This document shows positions 45,551-57,644 of a stretch of DNA of 64,000 bases, piece after piece. The first letter of the stretch is position 1. The number at the start of each line of letters is the position of its first letter. This stretch comes from Mercenaria mercenaria (lineage: Eukaryota > Mollusca > Bivalvia > Venerida > Veneridae). The notes beneath the pieces were generated by a model. That model saw nothing but the letters and a program-made list of their open reading frames with translations, did no database searches and was not told the DNA's origin. The stretch is taken from NCBI RefSeq assembly GCF_021730395.1, contig NC_069367.1, positions 10,786,501 to 10,850,500 of the forward strand, written 5' to 3'. Position numbers and translations under genes: made by a program.

Positions 45551-46551
45551 AAAGGGCATATTTATTATTGTCTCTGTTAAAACAGTCTTACGCTAGAATG
45601 ACGTCATGTTAACGTGCGTTGACGTCAAAGGTTTTATTGCGACCAAGAAAGAGCGGTTCTATATTTCATGTATTGTTTTAGATTAAGGGCATATTAGAAT
45701 CAAAATAATTTATATCAAAATAATGTTTTAACAATATTTATACACTCGGTCTGTAATACGTCGTACAAATAATTTCACTCGGGCAATTAGTACGCCTGAC
45801 GTTTAACCATCCATCGTGTATAAATAGTGTTCAAGCACTCTTTTGCTATAAATTATTATTTGAATACAACAATGTTACTATACAATGTTACTATCATTGT
45901 AAAGAATAAAACATGATGCTAAAACGTCTGGCACGTTAAATCATTTTCAGTCAAGTGTTTTCTCGGAGTGACTCGTCGAATTCCGCTAAAGTAATACATC
46001 TGGTTAATCAAACATTCAGAACTACAACGTACAGAATGAAAATCAATAGATAACAGTAGATGGACAACAAATTACATGTGTAAGATAAAATATAAAAAGT
46101 CTGGAAACAGTCATTTACATTTACATTTTATTGTTATATTTTGTGACAATTTAATCGAAGACTATATTTGTTCTTCTGAAGCTTCAAATTTATGTGTACT
46201 CATCCAATCTTTTTCCTTCCAGAAGAGCAAGCTTTATAAAAAGAGAGAAAAGCATATTTAATATTTTATGTCAAATGTGTTATAAAGAGTCAGGTATAAT
46301 ATTTCTAAATGCAGATAGGTTTGTTTAAATAATTTTCAAAGACCGTCCTTGTTTTTGTTACTGTTCATCAATTTGCACGTGCTGAAAAGCCCAGAGGGGC
46401 AAGCATAATATAGGAATAATATTTGATGCCAAGTGTGATTTAGTAAACTATAGTCTGTATTTTGATACTAAAAGTCTCTGACGTCAGTGTGGCATTAATT
46501 GAAACTGGAATTAATCATTTTTTTACGCTTTCGCATCTTGTCAGTAATATT

Positions 46552-48765
46552 CAGATCAGCTCAGTGACACGCAGAAAACCCACTTTCCATTTTTCCTCGA
46601 AGGAAAGTTCTTGCATAGCGAAGAATTTCTTCGAGTACTGCCTTATTTTTACTGACTCGGAGTTATGTTATAGTTGTATTACTTTAGCGGAATTTCGGCG
46701 AGTCACTCCGAGAGATCACTTGATGGACCTCCGAGTCGAATTTATGCACTTAAATGATTTCCGGTATTTTATGACCACTCCGCACGACTCCGTGTCTGTA
46801 ATAAACAACATATATGTCATTTCGAGCGACGCGAGGGGATTTCACGAAACTCCGAGGCAGTATTCCCTGACATTGATGGATCTCTTTTTATATAATTAGC
46901 TTGTTCTTTTTACTTAAATCTTTATGACTAAGAAATGAATTATGTAAAATGGACTAAATGTTAAGAAAATTATATAGCCAAACAAACTATCAAATAACTG
47001 GAGTTAGAGAATAGTGATTCGTTAGGTATATTACTGACAGTGTAAATTAAATTCAGAAACAGATATGTAAATTGAAATAAATTAAGAACTATATAAAGCT
47101 AGATAAACTTTAAAGTAATGGCCGTAAAAGAATAGTGACCTTTTTTTAAAAAAATGGTACCTAAAAAATATTATTCAGAGAAATGGTTAATTTTCAATAT
47201 GAAATTGGTCTTTCATTTATTTATCTAAAAGGAATTATAAACAAAAAGGCCAAGACGGCCTTAAGTCGATCACCTGAGTAACACACAATACAGTATAGAC
47301 ATGTTTTACCTAGTGATTTCATGGAGACAAATATTCTGACCAAATTTCATTAAGATTGGACCGAAAACGCAGCCTCTTGAGTGTAAACAAGCTAAATCTT
47401 TGATTTTACCTTGTGAACTAGTTTTTGACCCAACATGACCCAGATAAAACTTCATGCAAAATTTCATATGCACAAACATTCTGACCAAGTTTCATGCACA
47501 TCAATTGAATAAGAGCGTGAACAAACAAGGCACAAATGAAACCTTATGGCTGAAAGGGCCAAACTAGAAAATTATGCTTCAGGGTAGTAACTCCAGAACC
47601 GATGCTGGAATCTAGCCGGTTTTCGAAAAGAACTGAGATCTTATTGTGACTTAAGTTGTGTGTAAGTGTTGTAAAAATTAGATATAAAATGCCACTTCTA
47701 TCGTGTTCACAATGTAAACATTAACAATTTGGCTCTTTCAGGGATAAATCAGGGGCCGTAACTCCGGAACCTATAATTCAATTTAACAGGTTCATCATGG
47801 AATCTAAGATTCATTGTTTTTGAAGATATTTTGCAAGTTTATGTCAAATCAAACCATGAATGAAGTCTCTGTATAGCTGCAGAAGCCAAAATAGCAAACT
47901 TTGGCCCTGTATGGGGTAACAAGCCTTGACCCATAATGGGATCTAGCTAGTTTTCGAAAGGAACTGAGATATTATGCCAGTATAAGTTGTGTGCAAGTTT
48001 GATTAAAGTTAATTGCAAAATGTGGTCTCTATCGTGTTCACAAGCCAAAAATAGCATATTTTGGCGTGTGCAAATTTGATTAAAGTCGATTGCAAAAGGT
48101 GGTCTCTGTCGTGTTCACTAGCCAAAAATAGTAAATCTTGGCCGTTTAAGGGCCCAATACTTTAAAACCGATGATTGGATCTGGTCAGTTTTCGAAAGGA
48201 ACCAAGACAATATGCCAATACAAGTTTTGTGCAAGTTTGGTCAAAATTGATTGCAAAATGTGGTCTCTATCGTGTTCAGAAGAAATTGTGACGGCGGACG
48301 ACGGACAAAATGCGATCACAAAAGCTCACCCTGTCACTACGTGACAGGTGGACTAAAATAAAGTAATTGCTGCCGTATCCGCTCTAAAAGTAGTCATAAA
48401 ATGTATTAAGTTTTTGCGTATCACTACGAAAAATATAATTACATTGCTCCATATAATCTGAAATCTGTCCTCGAAGGTACTCGAAAACCAAACTGAATTT
48501 GTATAGGTAATTATTTTTACGTCTCGGAGTCACTCGAAAGCATTCCGTAAAATGACTCGAGAACAAAAAAAAACAATACAGGTGTGTCTTTTGTTAAATG
48601 AATTTCATCTCTTGTCACTCCGAGAATTTCCCTCGAGTAACTTCGCATAAATCCTCGGAGTCAGACAGCGAAATTCTTTGACGGAAACTGGCTGACTCGA
48701 AGAAACTTCGGGCCGGAGCCTTATTACTCGCTTTGTATAATGGGTTTTCCGTGTGAGCTGATCTG
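46552..48765. mobile_element. Inverted-repeat DNA element 1 (2.2 kb, itself interrupted)
   Basis: The ends CAGATCAGCTCAG...GCAGAAAACCCA (left) and TGGGTTTTCC...TGAGCTGATCTG (right) are inverted repeats. The arms are rich in CTCGGAGT/ACTCCGAG motifs and share more than 300 bp with element 2 at 49,584. The interior (GATAAACTTTAAAGTAA, AGAATAGTGA) is also shared. Flanks are TT and TA. A 1.1-kb unrelated repeat lies inside (47,243-48,352). The 145-codon ORF at 46,462-46,899 is arm sequence translated. No transposase is visible. Confidence 0.75.
47243..48352. mobile_element. 1.1-kb repeat inserted in element 1
   Basis: Begins AAAGGCCAAGACGGCCTTAAG, then TCACCTGAGTAACACAC, and ends CTCACCCTGTCACTACGTGAC, then AGGTGG. 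The interior repeats GTGGTCTCTATCGTGTTCAC and TTTTCGAAAGGAAC in several diverged copies. Element 2, otherwise alike, lacks this block at the same place (AGTATAAAAAGGG runs straight into AATAATTGCTGCC), which shows that it is an insertion. Confidence 0.65.
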
Positions 48766-48894
48766 TACATGTTTGCAATAAAAGTATGTTGTGACACCCA
48801 GCTAGCGCTGCACTGGCGTTATTTTAAAAAAAATATTCTTCATTTATATCATTGATGATGAAAACTATCAGACTGATGATTCCGGAAAAGTATT

Positions 48895-51800
48895 TAAACA
48901 AGAGAGCCAAGATAGCCTAGGTTGCTCACCTTAGAAACACACCATAACAGTGTTAACTTGTTTGACCTAGAGATTTCATGGAAACAAATATTTTGAAAAA
49001 TGTTCATTAAAAGTGGGGCAAAATCTTGAGGCGAACAATTATTTTCTTTGATTTGACCTAGTGACATAGTTTTTGACCCCATGTGACCCATATTCGAATC
49101 TGACCTAGATTTCATCATGGCTATCATTCTGACTAAATTTCATGAATAGCAATTAAATAAAATTGCCTCTATCGCCTAAACAATGTTTTTCTTTAATTTG
49201 ACCTTGTGACCTGGTTCTTGACCCCAGTTTACCCATATTCGAACTTGACCTAGATATCATCAAGGCAACTATTCTTTCTAAACTTTATGAAATTCCAGTG
49301 TAAAATGCGGCCCCTATTGCATACTAAACGTTTTTCCATGATTTGACCTAGTGACCTATTTTTGACCCTAGATAACGATTTTAAACTTAACCTAGATTTC
49401 ATCAAGGCAATCCTTTTGACAAAATTTTATGAAGATCAGTTGAAAAATACGGCCTCTATCGCATACACAAGGTTTTATTTCCAGAGTAAAATGCAGCCCC
49501 TATTGCGTACACAAGGTTTTTTTTTTAATTTGCCCGGGTGACCTTATTTTTGACACCACAGGACCCGCATTCAAACTGAACTACAGATCAGCTCACGCGA
49601 AAAACCCACTTTCGGTTTTTCCTTAAAGGAAAAGTCTTGAATAGCGATGAATTCCTCGGTACTGTCTTATTCTGACTCGGAGTACCGATTTTTATAGTTT
49701 TATTACTTTAGCGGAATTTCGTCAAATCACTCCGAGAAATTTCTTGACGGAACTCCGAGTCGAAATTATACAGGTAACACTAATGATTTCCGGTATTTTA
49801 TGGCCACTCCGCGCGACTCTGAGTCTGTAATAAACAACTAATCGGCCATTTCGAGTGACGCGAGATGATGTCACGAAACTCCGAGGCAATATTCCTTTCC
49901 TTTATGGATTTTTTTATATGATATAACTTGTTCTTTTTACTGTTTAAAATTTATGAATTTTGATATTGAAATAGTTTCTGACTATACGAATTAGATTAAG
50001 CAGCATATTTCTGTAAAATGGATTAAATTATTAATCATATAAAAATAAATAAACTTTCAAATGACCACCGGTAAAGAAAAGTGATTTGTTAAATTTTGAT
50101 ATTGAAATAATTTCTGACTGTGAATTAAATTTAGAAAAAAAAAACAAACAGTTATGTAAAATGTATTAAATTAAGCATAATGCATAACTAGATAACCTTT
50201 AAAATAACACCCGCTAAAAAGTTAATTGTTACGTATGATGTTGAAATAAGAAATAAATTATGTAAAATGGACAAAATTTAAGAACTGTATAAAAATAAAC
50301 GAACTTTCAAATAACCGGTGTTAAAGAATAGTGATTTGTTAAATGTCATATTGAAATAGGTTCTAACAGTGCAAATTAAATTCAGAAACAGATTTATGTA
50401 AATTGAACTAAATTAAGAACAATATAGAACTAGATAAACTTTAAGAATAGTGATATCTTTATTGCGAATTATAGGGAAAAGGAATAATTATCTTTATGAA
50501 TGGTCTTTCATTTATTTATTTGGAAGGAAGTATAAAAAGGGAAAATAATTGCTGCCATATCCACTCAAAAATCATAAAATATTAAAAATGAACAGAAAAA
50601 TCTGGTTTATTTTAATGTAAAATAGAAAGATACTATTATAATTATTCATAAGTTACTTAGTTTTTTTTCACGCATCACTACGTAAAATATAATTATCTTG
50701 TTCCATGTAATCTGAAATATGTCATCGAAGGTACTCGAACACCCAATTAAATTTTTATAGGTAATTATTTATTCGTCTCGGAGGCACTTGAAGGAATTCC
50801 GTCAAGTGACTCGGGAACAAAAGAAACCAAACAAATGTGTATTCCGCTAATTGGATTTCATCGCGAGTCACTCCGAGGATTTCCTTCGAGTGACTTCGCA
50901 TAAATCCTCGGAGTCAGACAGCGGAATTCCTTGAAGGAAACTAGCTTACTCGAAGAAAGTTCGAGTCGGAGCCTTGGTACTCGTTTTGGCCATCCTCCGA
51001 GGATCGAGTAAAGGGGTTTTCCGCATGAGCTGATCTGTAGATTGCATCCAGACAAACATTCTGATCAAATTCATGAAGATTCCTTGTAAAATGCAGTCCC
51101 TATTGCATACACAAGTTTTATTTTTGATATGACCTAGTCACCTAGTTTTGGACCTAAGATAACCCATATTCAGATTTGACCTAAATTTTATCAAGGCAAT
51201 CATTCTGACCAAAATTCATGAAGATCGATTGAAATAAATCAGCTTCTACCGCATACACAATATTTTTTTTTTATTTGATCTATTAACCTATTTTTTGATC
51301 CCAGATGACCTATTTTCGAACCTAGCATAGATTATATTAAGGCAATCATTCTGACAAAATTTCATGAAGATCAATTGAAAAATACAGCCTCTATCGGATA
51401 CACAAGGTTTTTCTTTGATTTGACCTAGTGACCTAGTTTTTGATCCAAAATTACCCATTTTCAAACTCAGCCTAGATTTTATCAAGGTTATCATTTTGAT
51501 TAATATTCATGAAAATCAACTGAAAATACAGCCTCTATCGCATACACAAGGTTTTCCTTTGATTTGACCTAGTGACCTTGTTTTTGACCCTAGGTAATCC
51601 ATTTACAATCTTGGCCCAGATTTCATCAAGGTAATCATTCTGACAAAATGTCTTGAAGATTTAGTGTAAAATGCAGTCCGTATTGCATACACAAGTTTTT
51701 CCTTGATATAACCTATTAACCAAAATGACCCAAAGTCGAAGTTGACCTAGATTTTATCAAGGCAACCATTCTGATTAAACTTCTTGAAGATCAATTGAAA

Positions 51801-52205
51801 AATATAGAACCCAATGTATACACAATGTTTTTCTTTGATTTGTCCTAGTGACCTAGTTTTTAACACCAGATGACCCACTTTCAAACTTGGCCTAAATTTC
51901 ATCAAAGCAATCATTCTTACAAAATTTCATGAAGATCAGTTGAAAAATACAGCCTCTGTCGCATACACAATGTTTTTTATTTTATTTGACATACTGACCT
52001 AGCCTTTGTCCCCAGGTGATCCATTTTCGAACTCGATCTAGATTTTATCAAGGCAATCATAATGACTAAGATTCATGAAGATCAATTGAAAAATACAGCC
52101 TCTATCGCATACACAATGTTTTTCTTTGATTTGACCTAGTGGCCTAGTTTTTGACTCAAGATGACCCATTTACGAACTTGGCCTAGAATTTATCAGGGAA
52201 AGTCA
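48895..52205. repeat. Tandem array, about 145-bp unit, interrupted by element 2
   Basis: The unit reads roughly: TTTCATGAAGATCAATTG, AAAATACAGCCTCTATCGC, ATACACAAGGTTTTTCTTTG, ATTTGACCTAGTGACCTAG, TTTTTGACCC..GATGACCC, then TTGACCTAGATTTCATCAAGG. Anchors at 51,370, 51,515, 51,659, 51,790, 51,935 and 52,081 give a spacing of 144-146 bp with one short unit of 131. The array starts with AAGAGAGCCAAGATAGCC, similar to the start of the repeat at 47,243. Short minus-strand ORFs are repeat translations. Confidence 0.8.
49584..51037. mobile_element. Inverted-repeat DNA element 2 (1,454 bp)
   Basis: Left end CAGATCAGCTCACGCGAAAA, right end reverse-complemented CAGATCAGCTCATGCGGAAA, each flanked by TA. 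Removing the element and one TA leaves CTGAACTAGATTGCATCC, which reads as an ordinary unit of the surrounding array (TTGACCTAGATTTCATC), so insertion into a TA is clear. The arms carry CTCGGAGT motifs; the centre is AT-rich and non-coding. Non-autonomous. Confidence 0.8.
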
Positions 52206-52742
52206 GAACTAAATAGCAACCAATTAGTAAATTGATTGATTGGAAATATTGTTATATTTCTACAGATTAAATCTGATATTAAAAGGTTTGAAACGTCCAA
52301 TAGTTCCAAATAATGTCTAGACGTCAGTTGAAACATTCGAATTACTTTAGTCTCAAGATATATTTAAAAGGAAGCATGCACTCGGAACTATACCTTTTAT
52401 TTCATTACATTATAGATCGTATGTGTATTTAAGTTTCAGTAAATTCTATATTGTAGAAATAATCTATAAGCGAAAATGTAAACAAATTCTGAATACTGAT
52501 AAATAACAATTATATAAATCTTGTGTGCAGTCTTCTTTTTTTTTTTTGGCATTTAGTCGAGCAAAAACATCAAGCACACGACCTTTTGTTTTATATTTGC
52601 CGAATTTTACGAGCATATTCTGAAGTTTCGAAAAATAAAAGTTTCATCAAATTCTACATTGTAGAAAGAAATTTCGAACGCGAAGAACTACCTTAAAATA
52701 TACCAAACAACAATCATTAGATACTTCCATTAGAATACTTAC
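52206..52742. other. No gene recognised
   Basis: AT-rich. A C-terminal exon for lipocalin gene C would be expected from here downward on the minus strand, but none is identifiable. Confidence 0.4.
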
Positions 52743-55700
52743 GCCTTCCATGCAGTATTTTCGTCAACTGCCTTACCGAGATACCCCATACGTCACGGAG
52801 AGCCATTTCTATGCGTCTTAGGACTCTTGCTGAAGGTTTCCGCTGCCTAGTGTTAATGTATACATAAGGATCTTCACATCTGTTATCAAATACCGACATT
52901 TTTGTGCATCCCCAATCAACAGAAAAACTTTTATAGTCCGTCGCAACTACAATTAATGGACCACTCCAATTAATGCCTAAAATGTAGAAGTAGATTTACA
53001 CAAAAATGACTAGCGATCACATTGCCAATAAAGAATTTGTCACAATATTTCAGGCTTTTATTTTTTCCTTCATCAATATAATGCAAAGTTTATTTTAAAG
53101 ATATTTCAAGAGAACTGAAAGTTATATCATAATACTGGAAAGGGGATATAGACTGGCTACATTTACGTCTTTAAAGATGAAAATGAAAAGTAATATATTA
53201 CAGTATTGGAGCTAGTCTATGGCTATCGGTTCATGATACCCTTTTACACAAGTGTACTTGTACATACGGTAGTGGTGTTTAATATAAATTCTGTTGTATA
53301 CGCTAACCGTCATATGCTCGGCGACATACGGCCTTTTTGAGCCGATTCGCCGTAAAACTCATTCATTCATTCTAACCGTAATATAAGTTTAAGTTTACCC
53401 TTGGCAAAATTCGTTGTAAGTCATACAATCATATATGTATATAATATATATTATGCGATATCCAAGATGTCAGACAAAAACAAACTCTTTAAATATTGTG
53501 ACATTTTCTAACCGAAAAACTTATTAAGTAGTACATAAAATTACGATTATTGCAGACGTTTGAAGTAGGCCTCTTCAGAAACAAACAATTAAAGAATGCA
53601 AAAAGCCATTCGAAACTCAAAACGTTCATTCATTCGTATAAGCTTATTAAATTATAAAGTATTTTTAAAGCAGACTTAGTTTTCTAAGAAAAAATACTTT
53701 TACAGTCGAGCTATGCTTTACATCAACTAAAATTTTAAATGCATTTATGTAAAGTGGAATATACTTTGAAGATTTCACATTAATTTGAAAATGTTCCTGT
53801 AAAATATTCCGGTAATATTGAAATTAATAATGTGTTGTTTTCCTTATACAAGTACTAGCTTGTGATTTACGGACTATTTTGCACTTTTGTTACTAATAAA
53901 GACTACTCTGAAGGGTTATCTGAATTCATAATGCAAAGGATATATTTTAGTCTCAGAGAATTAAAACACCAATGATAGTAAAATATAAAGACTGCATCAT
54001 GTGTAATAAATATTTGCGAATATAGGCTGACCGATAAAAAGTTTCATTAAGTACATCCATTACCATATGTGTGCTTTAGATATATGTGTATATTTAATGT
54101 GAAACTGTATATGTTCTGCAGATTACTTCTGTAAAATTAAAGATGAACTTATTGTTCTATGCTGGGTTATACAATTTAGATCTAAGGCGATATTTTGATG
54201 GCAGGGAAGACCCAGAGTTCCCCCATCGAGGTAGTATTGTGCATGAAGAATGAATGTGTTCCTTGAGTATGGTATAATATTAAAAGCGAATATTCCAGAC
54301 GAATTTTAATCCTTAGGTGAGGAATGAATCGAACTCAACGCGCTCAAAATTACAGCCACGGACATCCCCTTCGAATAAACAGAGAACAGTAAGCGGATCG
54401 AGAATAATTTGAAATAAAAGTTTAAATGAACTTTACCAACAAGATCCTTGCCTAGGAACTCCCCTGGGCCTGTGACAGACAGTATTGATGTAACTGAATT
54501 GCATAGACCACGACTCCTGAAATGAAATGAAGTGGAGGCCAAATATATGTTTAACAATATGCATAAAGATTATTTTGTTATGTTACTTTATATGTACGTA
54601 TAATCAGAAAGCGAGTCACACTTGCGTTCATTTTATTTACGCTTTTTGCTTTAATTTGTTTAATACCTCTTTATACTATATTTATACATACCTCATGGTG
54701 TCCTGGAGTATTACATTCGTTCCCTCTAGTTCCATAATATGGGTAAAGTCTGTGAACTCTTCAGACATAGCCCAGCTGCATGGAGCTTTATGATACTGAT
54801 AAAACCATGGGCCGAGCCACTAAAATAAAAATACATTTTTGAAACTGAAAAAATATAAACTACGATACATTTCATAAACCATTATACTGTTGACTTTATA
54901 TTTTAATAACCGTTGATTTTTTTACGAATCTACAGTTAATTTACAAATCTATATTTTAGAAATCCAAAACAAAGAGCCTGAGCCACAACAGCCGGCAAAT
55001 TACACTACCTCTTATCACTAGTCTGGTAAATATGTAAGTAACCTTACTGAACTCATTTAGCAAACTTATTTATTACTCCCTTCAGGTGACATTTGTACTG
55101 AATTAAACAGAAACGTGAAACGTGTTTAAATTCTTTATCTAACTTGAAAGATAAAGATATGCAAAGATCTGTTGCAATTCTTTTGAAGAACATACTTCTA
55201 CCTAGCTTTTCTAAATCAAGACCCCTTGATTATGCTCAAATACAGGACGAAGTCTTTTTTTTTTCTTTGTTTAAAAAAACGAAAAAAAAAAACAAACATA
55301 AAGGCCTCGAGCATAGAGAAAACGGTTGCTTGTTTGAAGAAGAGTTTCCCGAAAGTAAGTCTTGCTTTTAACTTTCATTTTAAATCTTGCTTTTAACTTT
55401 CACTTTGTATACTGTCCACGTTCTCTTTCCATTTATACAGCCTCGGAAGCCTAGAGGTATAGCGGTAGAGCGTTCGAATCGAGTGCGGGAGGTCGTGGGT
55501 TCGATCCCCGACCGCGTCTTAACAAGGACGTAAAAAAGGTACTAGCAGCTTCCTCGCTTGGCGCTTAACATTAAGGGTATAGCTCTAGGACTGGTCAGCC
55601 CGGTGTCAGTATAATATGACTGGGTGGGGCATCATGCTACGTTTCTACGGCGTGATATTCCAGTGAGGCAAAAAATGCTACTAGCAGCTTCTTTGCTTTG

Positions 55701-56272
55701 CGCTCAGCATTAAGGGTATAGTGCTAGGAATGGTCAGTCCGGTGTCAGTATAATGTGACTGAGTGGGATATCATGCCACGTGTCTGCGGCGTGATATTCC
55801 AGTGAGGCAGCAGTATAAAGTTTGGCATTGTGGTCACTGCTACAAGTAGACACCGTCGTTTATATGACTGAAAAATTATTGAAAAAGACGTTAAACCAGA
55901 ACACACACACACACAAACACACACACTTTCCGTTTATAACACGATGTGTATAAAAATGATAACCATTATAAACATGAGAAATGAAGTTGCTGAAGGAAAG
56001 CCGGTCAAATGGACTGGCCGTGTGCACGTCAGTACGTGCACTGCAATGGATTGCAGTTTGCGGAGGCGTGGATTTTCCTGTGAGATATTTTTCCTTAAAG
56101 TTGTTTTTAGATAGAAACTAACAGAACGAACTGTAAATCAAACTACCTCTAGTAATAATGCACGGAGGGGCACCTGGACTCTGACTCCATCAATAAAGCT
56201 AGAAAGTCGCCATTTAGCCTATAATTCTGTCGGTGTGGTGATAATTCCTCCCCCCCCCCCCCCCCCCCCCCC

Positions 56273-56320
<48 letters not shown>

Positions 56321-56736
56321 AAAAAAATAATAAACACATTAAAAAGCAATAATTGCGTACGTCTTTTTTGATTCAGACGAATATCAAGTAATATATCGTG
56401 TGAGGGATAAACTCCTACTATCTTCAACATTCCAGTAGAAAAAATAACATGTTTGAAATCTCTTGCGGTCGTTTTCCTATAACTCTAAAGTCGCGGAAAA
56501 AGAAAAACGTCTAAGAAACGTCTAACTCTCACGCTTCAAAATAAGAAAGTACTCACAGGTAAAAGATTGAAGCCAGGCATTGGAGCAGGTGGTATCTTTA
56601 ATATTTCTTTCACATCTCCAGAGAATCTACTGCTGTAAGTTCTGGACGCAAATGGTAGTATCTTCTTTTCCGGCCGAATTTCGCCATAAGCGAAGGAGAG
56701 AACAGCAAGAGCCATCAGCGCCTTTAATTCCATCAT
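52743..56736 (-). CDS. Lipocalin (apolipoprotein-D-like) gene C
   Basis: Minus-strand exons are 56,736-56,557 (60 codons), 54,819-54,692 (128 nt), 54,516-54,437 (80 nt) and 52,976-52,743 (234 nt). All have AG/GT borders and phases matching gene A. Exon 1 opens MMELKALMALAVLSFAYGE, a signal peptide (the second Met is an equal candidate), then RPEKKILPFAS and KIPPAPMPGFNLLP, close to gene A. Exon 2: WLGPWFYQYHKAPCSWAMSE with the GxW motif and its Cys. Exon 3: RGLCNSVTSIL, GPGEFLGKDLV. Exon 4: LIVVATDYKSFSVDWGCTKM, FDNRCEDPYVYI, LRRIEMALRDVWGISVRQL. No stop or frameshift; about 208 residues seen. GTAAGTAT after exon 4 implies one more exon. Intron 1 contains SINEs. Confidence 0.87.
55440..55925 (+). 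mobile_element. tRNA-derived SINE, third family, with a duplicated body
   Basis: The head AGGTATAGCGGTAGAGCG (A box) and GTGGGTTCGATCCCCGACCG (B box) is tRNA-like. The body CTAGCAGCTTC.T.GCTTGGCG, AGCATTAAGGGTATAG, GTCAG.CCGGTGTCAGTATAA and GCGGCGTGATATTCCAGTGA occurs twice in tandem (about 55,540-55,675 and 55,678-55,810). Then come GTAGACACCGTCGTTTATAT, GACTG and AAAAGACGTTAAACC, ending in a CA repeat (55,902-55,926). It lies in intron 1 of lipocalin gene C, antisense to it. Confidence 0.8.
56150..56330 (+). mobile_element. SINE 3' part ending in a 60-bp C run
   Basis: GGAGGGGCACCTGGACTCTG, then AAGCTAGAAAGTCGCCAT and TCTGTCGGTGTGGTGATAAT match the 3' half of the SINE at 35.6 kb. The usual tail is replaced by about 60 cytosines (56,250-56,310, one A at 56,273) and 17 adenines. 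It lies in intron 1 of gene C. The ORF through it encodes only Gly runs. Confidence 0.75.
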
Positions 56737-56963
56737 GAGTCCTTCAGCTCTGTACAGTTCTATTTACTTTGAAAAATGAAAAATAAAAGGTGTTTTTCGT
56801 ACCTTGTAATTGGATATTCATTATCTGCCGTAATAAAACGTGACAAAATAGAATGTCTTCTGGTCGTGCCATTGTGCATGTGTTAAAATACATGTAACAT
56901 ATTAGATATAACCAAAATGCACTAAATATGTTCATTTTTTAACTCTAGCAGATCAACTTAATA

Positions 56964-57640
56964 CGAGGGTCCTGTACAAAGTTCTGTCATGAGTTCGGAT
57001 TTCTTAAGTGCTAAGTTTAGTCCAAATTATTGTTATTACACACCTTCAGAGTATTCCACCTTTACCGAAATACATTTTTGTAACCTTTTTACCCAATCAC
57101 GAAAAGCAGGTAAATAGTTGTTGATGTTTTTTTTTTTTTTTTTGGTATATGCTGGTAACACTGATAAATGGCTGTGCCAAGAGAAGTTCTGCACTTATAT
57201 TTCTTTCCAGAAAGCATTTCTAAGCCTTGGAAATAGAAAAAGTCACAGGAACTCAGGTCAGGTGAATGAGGCGGATGGTTTACAACTTCCTCCTTTTCAG
57301 AAGCAAAACTCACACTTATGAGAGGATGCGTTGTCATGTATGAGGTAAACTTCTGACCTCCTTTCTTGGATGTTTCTTTCACATTCTTCAGTTTAGAGTT
57401 CTTGTAGAATCGCCCAGTGACTGTATGACCAGATGGACAAGGTACTTGAACGACTGGCCGACTATCATTGAAGAAACTTGCGTACAACCACTTCATCGAA
57501 ATTATTGTTCTCTTCGCAAGAGAATTTTGCACGAAATAAACTGATATCGTTAGCTATCGGACACACCATTTAAGTGCAATGAAGCGTTTTAAAAATGTCT
57601 GGAAAACCCACTTGTGCCAGAACTTTTTGTAGGACCCTCT
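56964..57640 (-). mobile_element. Mariner-like element, internally deleted
   Basis: Inverted ends: left CGAGGGTCCTGTACAAAGTT, then CTG; right reverse-complemented AGAGGGTCCTACAAAAAGTT, then CTG. Both are flanked by TA, the mariner target. On the minus strand the transposase C-terminal half is readable: HDNASSH (second catalytic Asp) in one frame and NHPPHSPDLSSCDFF with the third Asp and LSGKKY in another, so a frameshift lies between. At about 677 bp it is half the usual size of about 1.3 kb; the DNA-binding half and first catalytic Asp are missing. It lies just upstream of lipocalin gene C and is not functional. Confidence 0.85.
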
Positions 57641-57644
57641 TATA

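Noticed and set aside
46462-46899. ORF of 145 codons
   Set aside because: It lies in the arm of an inverted-repeat element; the sister copy at 49.6 kb does not keep the frame open.
56149-56430. Glycine-rich ORF of 93 codons
   Set aside because: The glycine run is the C-homopolymer read on the other strand; flanks are SINE sequence.
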